A stretch of 10,734 bases of DNA. Source: Clostridia bacterium. GTDB lineage: Bacteria > Bacillota > Clostridia > TANB77 > CAG-508. The stretch spans positions 1 through 10,734 of the forward strand of contig CAAECB010000042.1 in the NCBI GenBank assembly GCA_900754285.1, in the 5' to 3' direction. Shown piece after piece: positions 1 through 5,853 of this stretch. Below the pieces are notes generated by a model that saw only the letters and a list, made by a program, of their open reading frames with translations, had not been told where the DNA came from and did no database searches. Numbering within the stretch: position 1 is the stretch's first letter; each line of letters starts with the position of its first letter. Both the position numbers and the translations under genes were made by a program.

Positions 1-29
1 TCAGATTTACTTATATCATAAATTTTAAA

Positions 30-78
30 ATTAAGACATTTTCCTAAATGATTTATTAAGACATTATCATAAATGAAT
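30..78. repeat. Two imperfect 24-bp direct repeats with internal dyads
   Basis: The copies lie at 30-53 and 55-78 and match at 21 of 24 positions, sharing ATTAAGACATT and TAAATGA blocks. Each contains a dyad of the form CATT-N6-AATG (37-50 and 62-75), so two operator-like palindromes sit 25 bp apart. A weaker partial copy (TATCATAAAT) is at 14-23, and a related dyad, ATTTT-ACT-AAAAT, is at 97-109 just before the -35 box of the next promoter. They could be regulator binding sites, or the multiple terminal repeats of a mobile element lying to the left, as in some IS21-family ends. The sequence does not decide between these. Confidence 0.55.
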
Positions 79-110
79 CATAAAACAGAAAAAATCATTT
101 TACTAAAATA

Positions 111-139
111 TTGATTTTGGCTCGATCTTATGATAAAAT
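111..139 (+). promoter_or_regulatory. Promoter of the mntA-hepT-scpB-proS operon
   Basis: TTGATT (111-116), a 17-bp spacer and TAAAAT (134-139), with TG at 131-132 forming an extended -10. The predicted start near 146 leaves a leader of about 25 nt carrying the AAGGTGAG ribosome binding site (161-168). No other clear promoter is seen between here and the terminator at 3093, so the five genes probably share it. Confidence 0.65.
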
Positions 140-171
140 GTATATACTAAAAAGAAAGAGAAGGTGAGAGC

Positions 172-525
172 ATGAAAAATATACCGCAAAATATAAAAGA
201 AACAATCCAGAAATTTACAATAGAAACACAAAAATTATTAGGTGAAAGAGTAAAAAAAGTGATATTATATGGCTCATATGCAAGAGGAGATTATAATAGC
301 GATTCAGACATAGATATAATGATTTTAACAGATTTAACAGATGATGAAATAGATTATTACAGAAGAAAAATTTCAGAATTGGCATATGACATAGATTTTG
401 AAAACAATTTTGATATTATGCTATCACCAGTAATAAAAAACATTGAAAAATTTAACTACTGGTTAAATGCATTGCCATTTTATATGAATGTTCAAAAAGA
501 AGGAGTGATATTAAATGAGTCCTAA
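172..525 (+). CDS. mntA: MNT-domain nucleotidyltransferase, MntA-type antitoxin
   Basis: This is a minimal nucleotidyltransferase of 117 residues. The family signature is plain: GSYARG at 34-39 followed by SDSDID at 43-48, which gives the metal-binding Asp46 and Asp48, with a likely third acidic residue in NFDIML (Asp81). In characterised MntA-HepT pairs this enzyme transfers AMP groups to the HEPN toxin and silences it; that role is inferred here from the family and from the neighbour. The next gene overlaps by 11 bp (515-525) and encodes a HEPN protein, the classic arrangement of such modules. The start is set by the AAGGTGAG site a few bases upstream. The assignment to the family is firm. 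The antitoxin role is likely but rests on context. Confidence 0.88.
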   Translation: MKNIPQNIKETIQKFTIETQKLLGERVKKVILYGSYARGDYNSDSDIDIMILTDLTDDEIDYYRRKISELAYDIDFENNFDIMLSPVIKNIEKFNYWLNALPFYMNVQKEGVILNES

Positions 526-916
526 AATTTCAAAAGAATTAGCAATGCATAGACTCGAACAAGCAAAAGAAAACATAGAAGAAGCTGAAATTTTATATAA
601 GATGAATAAATTTAAAGGAGCAAATAATAGAGCATATTATTCAATATTTCATAGTATAAAAGCAGTATTGGCATTAGAACCAATAGATTTTAAAAAACAT
701 AAAAATGTTATAGCACATTTTAATAAAAATTATGTGCATAAAGAAATTTTTCCAAGAAGCATAGGACATAAAATAGCAGAAGCAAGTGCAATAAGAGAAG
801 ATTCAGATTATGATGATGAATTTGTAGTACAACCAGAAACTACAAAAATTCAAATAGAAACTGCAAAAGAGCTAAATAAATTAGTGGAAGGATATATAAA
901 AAGTCAACTTTTTTAA
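515..916 (+). CDS. hepT: HEPN-domain protein, HepT-type toxin
   Basis: A 133-residue, mostly helical protein of the HEPN family that partners MNT nucleotidyltransferases. The N-terminal helix (about 8-30) leads into NRAYYSIFHSIKAVL at 38-52, which carries the HEPN catalytic signature as Arg39-x6-His46. Known HEPN toxins of this kind are RNases, and AMPylation by the MNT partner blocks them. The middle section (HKNVIAHF, residues 62-69, and the YDDEF segment near 99-103) also fits the family. It overlaps the upstream gene, so translation is probably coupled; an AAGGAG site lies at 499-504. The gene ends only 19 nt before scpB, so the toxin sits inside a housekeeping operon. Toxicity is inferred from the intact RX6H motif and the pairing. 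Confidence 0.85.
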   Translation: MSPKISKELAMHRLEQAKENIEEAEILYKMNKFKGANNRAYYSIFHSIKAVLALEPIDFKKHKNVIAHFNKNYVHKEIFPRSIGHKIAEASAIREDSDYDDEFVVQPETTKIQIETAKELNKLVEGYIKSQLF

Positions 917-935
917 AAGACGAAAGGAGATAGGC

Positions 936-1574
936 ATGGAAAAAGAAGAAGCAAAAGCAATAATAGAAGCAATACTATTTGCAGCAGGAAAAGAAGTAAG
1001 TGAGCAAGAAATATCAATGGCACTAGAAAAGCCAAAAGAAGAAATAGAAGAAATAATAAAAGAAATGCAAAACGAAGAAAAGCCAAGAGGAATAGAAATA
1101 ATAAAAATGGAAGAAAACTACCAAATGGTAAGCAAAAAAGAATATTACGAATACATATATCCAATAATAGACAAAAGAGCAAAGCCAAACCTATCAAATG
1201 CAGCATTAGAAACATTAGCAATAATAGCATACAATCCAAGAATAACAAGAGCAGAAATAGAATCAATAAGAGGAGTAGAAGCGAGTGCAAGCCTATATAA
1301 ATTAAGAGAATATGAGTTAATAGAAGAAGCGGGAAAAGCAGACCTTCCCGGAAAACCAATGACATATAAAACAACACATAAATTCTTAAAAATGTTTGGA
1401 TATACGTCATTAAATGACTTGCCAGACTTACCAAGATATAAGTTGGACGAAAATAAACAAATAGTTATAGATGAAATATTAGAAAATCAAGACGAAAACA
1501 ATGAACAAAATAAAGAAGAACAAGAAGAAATAAAAACGCAAGACGAAGAAAGAGTTGAAAACATAGAAAAATAG
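936..1574 (+). CDS. scpB: Segregation and condensation protein B (ScpB)
   Basis: ScpB binds the ScpA kleisin as a dimer and works in the SMC-ScpAB condensin that organises and segregates the nucleoid. The family pattern runs through most of the 212 residues: EAILFAAGKEVSEQEI at 11-26 (first winged helix), then KPNLSNAALETLAIIAYNP (83-101), ITRAEIESIRGVEAS (103-117), and the second winged helix with LIEEAGKADLPGKPMTY (128-144) and FLKMFGYTSLNDLPDLP (150-166). From about residue 170 the protein has a Glu/Gln/Asn/Lys-rich tail, probably disordered and longer than the core needs. The start follows AAAGGAG (924-930). scpA normally precedes scpB, but here the MNT-HEPN pair does instead. The next gene starts 17 nt downstream. 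Confidence 0.95.
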   Translation: MEKEEAKAIIEAILFAAGKEVSEQEISMALEKPKEEIEEIIKEMQNEEKPRGIEIIKMEENYQMVSKKEYYEYIYPIIDKRAKPNLSNAALETLAIIAYNPRITRAEIESIRGVEASASLYKLREYELIEEAGKADLPGKPMTYKTTHKFLKMFGYTSLNDLPDLPRYKLDENKQIVIDEILENQDENNEQNKEEQEEIKTQDEERVENIEK

Positions 1575-1591
1575 AGAGGAATGATTAAAAA

Positions 1592-2872
1592 ATGAAATTA
1601 TCACAAACAGGAATGGGAAACACAAAATTAAACAATATAGACGAGATGTATCCAGGTCAAAGTATATTATTACAAACAGGACAACTGGTACAATATGGAG
1701 CAGGGCTATTTGGGTATAACACAATACCATTATTAGTAAGAAGAAACATAGAAAAAATAATAGTAGACACGTTAAATGAACATGGATGTATAGAAGTATT
1801 ATTACCAACATTACAACCAGACACAATATGGAAAAACTCAGGAAGATATGACCAATACGTAAATGAAGGAACAATGCTTATAACAGAATCAAACAAAGGA
1901 ATATTTTGTTTAGCACCAACAGGAGAAGAAGCAATGGTAGAATTCGCAAAAGAAAAACTAAAATCATATAAAAATCTACCAGCAACATATTATCAAATCG
2001 GAGAAAAATACAGAAACGAAATAAGAACAAGAGGATATCTATTAAGAGGAAAAGCATTCCCAATGTTAGACGCATACAGTTTTGACTTAGATGAACTAGG
2101 AATGCAAAAATCATACGAAAATGTAAGAAAAGCATTTCTAGAAATATTTGAAAAAATAGGGCTAAAAGTAATACCAATAGTAGCAGACAATGGAGCAATG
2201 GGAGGAAAAAAATCAGAAGAATTCATGCTAATATCAGAACAAGGAGAAGACAAAATACTATATGACGAAAACACAAAAATAGGGCTAAACACAGAAATAT
2301 TAGAAAAAGAAAATTATCAAGAATATCTAAAAGAAGAATATGGAATAGAAGATATATCAAACTTCAAAGAAATAAGAACAATGGAATTAGGACATATATT
2401 CCAATTAGGAACAAGATATTCAGAAATGATGAATGGAAAATATATAAGAAAAGACGGAAAAGAATCACTATATTACATGGGATGCTATGGAATAGGAGTA
2501 AGTAGAACAGTAGCAGCATTATATGAACACTGTCTAATAAATGATGAAAAATGGGGACCATGTGGATTTGTATTACCAGAATCAGTAGCACCATTTAAAG
2601 TACAAATAGTACCAAAAATGGAAAATGCAGAAAAAGTAAAATTAGCAACAAAATTATATGAAACATTAAAAGAAAAAAATATAGGAGCAATTATAGATGA
2701 CAGAGAAAACATCACAATAGGAGCAAAAATGAAAGATTGCAAGGTCTTAGGAACACCATATTTAGTTGTAATTGGAGACAAACAAGAAGGAAAAAATATA
2801 GAACTAGAAAATATGAAAACAGGTGAAAAAGAAATTTTAACAATAGAACAATTATTAGAAAAGTTAAAATAA
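1592..2872 (+). CDS. proS: Prolyl-tRNA synthetase, short form without editing insertion
   Basis: This class II synthetase charges tRNA-Pro with proline in the cytoplasm. Within 426 residues it shows motif 1 (EVLLPTLQP, 68-76), the TxE loop as T110-G-E112, motif 2 (YRNEIRTRG to DAYSF, 140-164), ELGHIFQLGTRYSEMM (265-280), motif 3 (MGCYGIGVSRTVAAL, 296-310) and a C-terminal anticodon-binding domain (about 335-426). The framework is bacterial-type. However, only about 35 residues separate GLNTEIL (231-237) from ELGHIF, where typical bacterial enzymes carry an editing insertion of roughly 180 residues, so the YbaK-like Ala-tRNA-Pro editing domain is missing. Motif 2 reads RGKAFPMLDAYSF where RxREFxMKDAYSF is usual, and the TxE loop has Gly for the usual His. 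It may be the sole ProRS or a divergent second copy. It belongs to the scpB operon. Confidence 0.9.
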   Translation: MKLSQTGMGNTKLNNIDEMYPGQSILLQTGQLVQYGAGLFGYNTIPLLVRRNIEKIIVDTLNEHGCIEVLLPTLQPDTIWKNSGRYDQYVNEGTMLITESNKGIFCLAPTGEEAMVEFAKEKLKSYKNLPATYYQIGEKYRNEIRTRGYLLRGKAFPMLDAYSFDLDELGMQKSYENVRKAFLEIFEKIGLKVIPIVADNGAMGGKKSEEFMLISEQGEDKILYDENTKIGLNTEILEKENYQEYLKEEYGIEDISNFKEIRTMELGHIFQLGTRYSEMMNGKYIRKDGKESLYYMGCYGIGVSRTVAALYEHCLINDEKWGPCGFVLPESVAPFKVQIVPKMENAEKVKLATKLYETLKEKNIGAIIDDRENITIGAKMKDCKVLGTPYLVVIGDKQEGKNIELENMKTGEKEILTIEQLLEKLK

Positions 2873-2888
2873 TGAATGGAGGTAGCAT

Positions 2889-3077
2889 ATGAAATATTAT
2901 GATAAATCAATGTATCAAACAGAACAACATGTAAGAATTATAGTTACTATTTTAATAGCATTTATTATTGGTTTTTTAATAGGATATTGGTGTAGAGGAA
3001 CAGAGCTAATCAATACAAAAACAGAAGAAAAAAATCAAATTGTAAATGAAGTTCAAGAGAATAGCATAAATAAATAG
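2889..3077 (+). CDS. Small single-pass membrane protein, unknown function
   Basis: A 62-residue protein that I do not recognise. It has a short polar N-terminus, one hydrophobic helix at about 16-34 (VRIIVTILIAFIIGFLIGYW) with glycines suitable for helix packing, then Cys35-Arg36 and a polar, Lys/Glu/Asn-rich tail to the end. No lipobox or cleavage site is evident, so it is probably membrane anchored. The tail is most likely extracytoplasmic or cytoplasmic depending on insertion, which cannot be told here. Translation is well supported by GGAGGT at 2878-2883, 5 nt before the ATG. It is the last gene before the operon terminator, 16 nt after proS. Small size is the main uncertainty. Confidence 0.72.
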   Translation: MKYYDKSMYQTEQHVRIIVTILIAFIIGFLIGYWCRGTELINTKTEEKNQIVNEVQENSINK

Positions 3078-3092
3078 AATTTAAGTAAAAAA

Positions 3093-3137
3093 ATCCTTAT
3101 AGAAAATTAGAAAAATTTCTATAAGGATAAATTTTTT
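3093..3137. terminator. Bidirectional Rho-independent terminator
   Basis: A perfect 12-bp stem pairs 3094-3105 (TCCTTATAGAAA) with 3116-3127. It is followed by a T-run at 3132-3137 on the plus strand and preceded by seven A residues at 3087-3093, which read as a U-tract on the minus strand. It therefore fits the end of the scpB-proS operon and also the end of asnS coming from the other side. Confidence 0.85.
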
Positions 3138-3180
3138 ATCTATTAAGGAAATATCATAAAACATTCTTAATAGATAAAAA
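3133..3180. repeat. 15-bp perfect inverted repeat between convergent genes
   Basis: TTTTTATCTATTAAG at 3133-3147 is the exact reverse complement of 3166-3180, with an 18-nt AT-rich loop. Its left arm starts within the T-tract of the preceding terminator, so the two structures share bases. No U-tract follows it on either strand, so it is not a canonical terminator by itself. It may stabilise the 3' end of the asnS transcript or be a remnant of a small mobile element. Confidence 0.7.
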
Positions 3181-3241
3181 CAATATTATTACATAAAAGT
3201 TTTACAAACCTTTTAAATGTACACTCTTGTTATAAAACACA

Positions 3242-4633
3242 CTAAAATTCGCAATTTTTAGGTGTTCTAGGGAAAGGAATAACATCACGAATATTTTGCA
3301 TACCAGTCAAATACATAATAGCCCTTTCAAAACCTAAACCAAAACCAGCATGATTGCAACTACCATATTTTCTTAAATCCAAATACCAACCATATTCATC
3401 AAGAGGCATATTTAATTCTTTCATACGAGTAACAAGCTTATCATAATTTTCCTCTCTTTGACTACCACCAATAATTTCACCAATACCAGGAGCCAATAAA
3501 TCAGCAGCAGCAACAGTTTTACCATCTGGATTTTGCTTCATATAAAAAGCCTTAATATCTTTAGGATAATCAGTAACAAAAACAGGTTTTTTAAACACTT
3601 TTTCACATAAATATCTTTCATGTTCTGTTTGTAAATCAATACCCCAAGAAACTTTAAATTCAAACTCATCATTAGCCTTTTCCAATTCTTTAATAGCATC
3701 AGTATAAGTAATTCTACCAAAATCAGAATTAATAACATTATGCAATCTATCTAATAAAGTCTTATCAATAAAACTATTAAAAAATTCCATTTCTTCAGGA
3801 CATTTTTCCAAAACTGTAGAAAAAATAAATTTAATCATATCTTCAGCTAAATCCATATCATCTTTTAAATCAGCAAAACAAATTTCAGGTTCAACCATCC
3901 AAAATTCAGCAGCATGTTTAACAGTATTTGAATCTTCAGCACGGAAAGTAGGACCAAATGTATAAACATTACGAAAAGCCATAGCATAAGTTTCAGCATT
4001 TAATTGACCACTAACTGTTAAATGAGCAGGCTTTCCAAAAAAATCTTTAGAAAAATCAACAGAACCATCTTCATTTTTAGGAACATTGGCCAAATCAAAA
4101 GAGTTAACATTGAACATTTCTCCAGCACCTTCTGCATCACTTGAAGTTAAAAGTGGAGTATTTACATATACAAAACCACGCTCTTGGAAAAATTGATGAA
4201 TAGCATATGCAAGTACACTTCTAACACGAAAAACAGCATTAAAAGTATTGCTTCTTGGACGAAGATGAGCAATAGTTCTCATATATTCAAATGAATGTCT
4301 CTTTTTTTGCAAAGGATATTGGTTATCACTTAAATTAAAAATATTTACAGTATTTGCATGAATTTCAAAAGGTTGTTTAGCATTTTCAGTAACAACTACA
4401 GTTCCAACAACTTTAATTGAAGAGCTAATAGTTAATTTTGAAACTTCAGCAAAGTTTGATAAATCACTATTAAAAACAACTTGTACATTCTTAAAAAAAG
4501 AACCATCATTGATTTCTATAAAACCAAAATTCTTAGAAGCTCTAACAGTTTTAACCCATGCTTCTACTGTTACTTCTTTATTTTCATAATTTTTAAAATT
4601 TTTATATAAATCTTTTAAAACAAGATTTTCCAT
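3242..4633 (-). CDS. asnS: Asparaginyl-tRNA synthetase
   Basis: A class IIb synthetase that attaches asparagine to tRNA-Asn. All parts are present in 463 residues, the usual length. The N-terminal OB-fold anticodon-binding domain spans about 18-105 (VTVEAWVKTVRASKNFGFIE at 21-40). Motif 1 is around 150-163 (ERGFVYVNTPLLTS). Motif 2 is FGPTFRAEDSNTVKHAAEF (226-244) with its class-defining Arg, and motif 3 is GFGLGFERAIMYLTG (430-444). The end IRDVIPFPRTPKNCEF is typical of AsnRS and distinguishes it from AspRS, which also usually has an extra GAD domain. The ATG follows AAAGGA on the minus strand (4644-4649). It is divergent from dinD and has its own promoter. The leader is only about 40 nt, too short for a T-box. 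Its codon choice includes more T-ending codons than scpB and proS. Confidence 0.97.
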   Translation of the reverse strand: MENLVLKDLYKNFKNYENKEVTVEAWVKTVRASKNFGFIEINDGSFFKNVQVVFNSDLSNFAEVSKLTISSSIKVVGTVVVTENAKQPFEIHANTVNIFNLSDNQYPLQKKRHSFEYMRTIAHLRPRSNTFNAVFRVRSVLAYAIHQFFQERGFVYVNTPLLTSSDAEGAGEMFNVNSFDLANVPKNEDGSVDFSKDFFGKPAHLTVSGQLNAETYAMAFRNVYTFGPTFRAEDSNTVKHAAEFWMVEPEICFADLKDDMDLAEDMIKFIFSTVLEKCPEEMEFFNSFIDKTLLDRLHNVINSDFGRITYTDAIKELEKANDEFEFKVSWGIDLQTEHERYLCEKVFKKPVFVTDYPKDIKAFYMKQNPDGKTVAAADLLAPGIGEIIGGSQREENYDKLVTRMKELNMPLDEYGWYLDLRKYGSCNHAGFGLGFERAIMYLTGMQNIRDVIPFPRTPKNCEF

Positions 4634-4680
4634 ATTAAAACATTCCTTTCTTGAGGTAAAATCCTCTCTACATTGCTAAG

Positions 4681-4709
4681 ATTATACAGCATACATATAA
4701 AAAAATCAA
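4681..4709 (-). promoter_or_regulatory. asnS promoter
   Basis: Read on the minus strand: TTGATT (4709-4704), a 17-bp spacer and a perfect TATAAT (4686-4681). Transcription would start near 4674, giving a leader of about 40 nt. A small GAGG/CCTC hairpin (4653-4656 with 4663-4666) lies in that leader, just upstream of the ribosome binding site. Confidence 0.75.
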
Positions 4710-4728
4710 TAGGGAAAAATACAAAAAA

Positions 4729-4740
4729 GAACAAAAATTC
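4729..4740. promoter_or_regulatory. Possible LexA-like box (one mismatch)
   Basis: GAAC-AAAA-ATTC matches the Gram-positive SOS box GAAC-N4-GTTC except for one base in the right half. It lies 9 bp upstream of the -35 box of the dinD promoter, and dinD homologues are SOS genes. An A-rich region can give such a match by chance, so this is a weak call. Confidence 0.3.
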
Positions 4741-4749
4741 GCAAAAATA

Positions 4750-4778
4750 TTGAAAGATGATTAGAAATATGATATAAA
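4750..4778 (+). promoter_or_regulatory. dinD promoter
   Basis: TTGAAA (4750-4755), a 17-bp spacer and TATAAA (4773-4778), each hexamer one base from consensus. The predicted leader is about 110 nt and very A-rich. Confidence 0.6.
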
Positions 4779-4895
4779 AGATAAGAAAGTTGTAATAAAA
4801 TTTAGAAAAGAGAATTTTTAAAAATTTATTGCAAGTTAGAAACAAAAGAAAAAATTAATTATCATAGATTAAAAATAATTGAAAGGAGCATTAAT

Positions 4896-5732
4896 ATGGA
4901 AAGTAATTTAGTAAATAAAACAGAAAAAGATTTTGAGAAAATTAAACATACAAATGAAAATGGAGTAGAATTTTGGTATGCAAGAGAACTAATGATAGTA
5001 TTAGAATATAAACAATGGAGGCGCTTCGAACAAGTGATTGAAAGAGCAAAAGAAGCTTGCAAAAATAGTAATATCAATATTGACGACCATTTTGCCAGCG
5101 TTGGCAAAATCGTAAAAGCAGGAGCTACCAGTAAAAATATAGGAGATATAAAACTAACCAGATATGCCTGCTATCTTATAGCACAAAATGGAGACAGTAG
5201 AAAAAAAGCAATAGCACTTGCTCAAACATATTTTGCAGTTCAAACTAGAAAACAAGAAATAACGAGACAAGAATATGAACAATTAAGCGAAGATGAAAAA
5301 AGACTTTACACAAGACAAAATGTAAAAAATAAAAATAAATATTTATTTAATACTGCAAAATTAGCTGGGGTTAAAAACTATGGAAAATTCAATAATTATG
5401 GATATAGAGGATTATATAATGGAGAAACAGCCAAAGATATAGCTAAACGAAAAGGAATATCTGATAAGGAAGATATATTGGATTACATGAGCAGCACAGA
5501 ATTAGCAGCAAATTTATTCCGAATAACACAAACAGATGAAGTATTAAAAAACAAAAACATTAACAATGAAGATGATGCTTGTAAAACTCATCATAATGTA
5601 GGACAAGCAGTTAGACAAACTATAAAAAGAATTGGTGGTACTATGCCAGAAGATTTACCAACACCAAGTAAAAGTACAAAACAAATTGAAAAAGAGAAAA
5701 ATAAACAATTAAAAGAGAACGAAATAGGTTGA
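4896..5732 (+). CDS. dinD: DNA damage-inducible protein D (DinD-like)
   Basis: Its 278 residues align along their whole length with the DinD pattern I know from E. coli (about 274 residues). Shared blocks are EFWYARELMIVLEY (25-38), RAKEACKNS (50-58), IDDHF (62-66), DIKLTRYACYLIAQNGD (84-100), AQTYFAVQTRKQE (109-121), EDEKRL (132-137), YGYRGLYNG (168-176), STELAANLFRITQT (200-213), and VRQTIKRIGGTMPEDLPTP (239-257). The N-terminal half resembles the BRO-N/KilA-type domain of phage proteins. In E. coli DinD belongs to the LexA regulon and restrains RecA; the same role here is inference. The start follows AAAGGAG (4882-4888). It stands alone, divergent from asnS, with its own promoter and a possible damaged SOS box. 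No terminator is visible after it. Confidence 0.93.
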   Translation: MESNLVNKTEKDFEKIKHTNENGVEFWYARELMIVLEYKQWRRFEQVIERAKEACKNSNINIDDHFASVGKIVKAGATSKNIGDIKLTRYACYLIAQNGDSRKKAIALAQTYFAVQTRKQEITRQEYEQLSEDEKRLYTRQNVKNKNKYLFNTAKLAGVKNYGKFNNYGYRGLYNGETAKDIAKRKGISDKEDILDYMSSTELAANLFRITQTDEVLKNKNINNEDDACKTHHNVGQAVRQTIKRIGGTMPEDLPTPSKSTKQIEKEKNKQLKENEIG

Positions 5733-5758
5733 AAGATAGTATAAAATAGATATAGAAT
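5729..5758 (+). promoter_or_regulatory. Possible promoter of the nucleotidase-nucleosidase gene
   Basis: TTGAAA (5729-5734), which overlaps the dinD stop codon, an 18-bp spacer and TAGAAT (5753-5758). It would give a leader of about 90 nt. Part of that leader (5772-5825) reads as an open stretch without a start codon, ending at TAA 5823-5825, which may be a decayed gene end. Readthrough from dinD is equally possible because no terminator separates the genes. Confidence 0.35.
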
Positions 5759-5853
5759 AATTAAGGAAAATAGTAACATAGAGGAAATTAAAGTTTCAGA
5801 AGATTTCGAAGAAATTAATTTATAAAATAATCAATATAACAGGAGTAAGATAT

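Noticed and set aside
30..78. CRISPR array
   Set aside because: Two repeats follow each other with a 1-bp gap, no spacers are present, and no cas gene is in the window.
898..914. Possible attenuator AAAAAGT-CA-ACTTTTT at the end of hepT
   Set aside because: The stem has one G-C pair and a 2-nt loop, and it lies in coding sequence. It is too weak to call a terminator.
913..2594. Long minus-strand open frames rich in Leu, Phe and Ile opposite scpB and proS
   Set aside because: They are antisense shadows of A-rich coding DNA, lack ribosome binding sites, and the plus-strand frames have clear family matches.
4634..4680. T-box or other tRNA-sensing leader before asnS
   Set aside because: The leader from the predicted start is only about 40 nt with a 4-bp hairpin, and no T-box sequence or antiterminator was seen.
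4615..4845. Minus-strand 76-codon frame upstream of asnS
   Set aside because: Phe/Ile-rich translation of AT-rich intergenic DNA. It spans the asnS promoter and overlaps its start, and has no convincing ribosome binding site.
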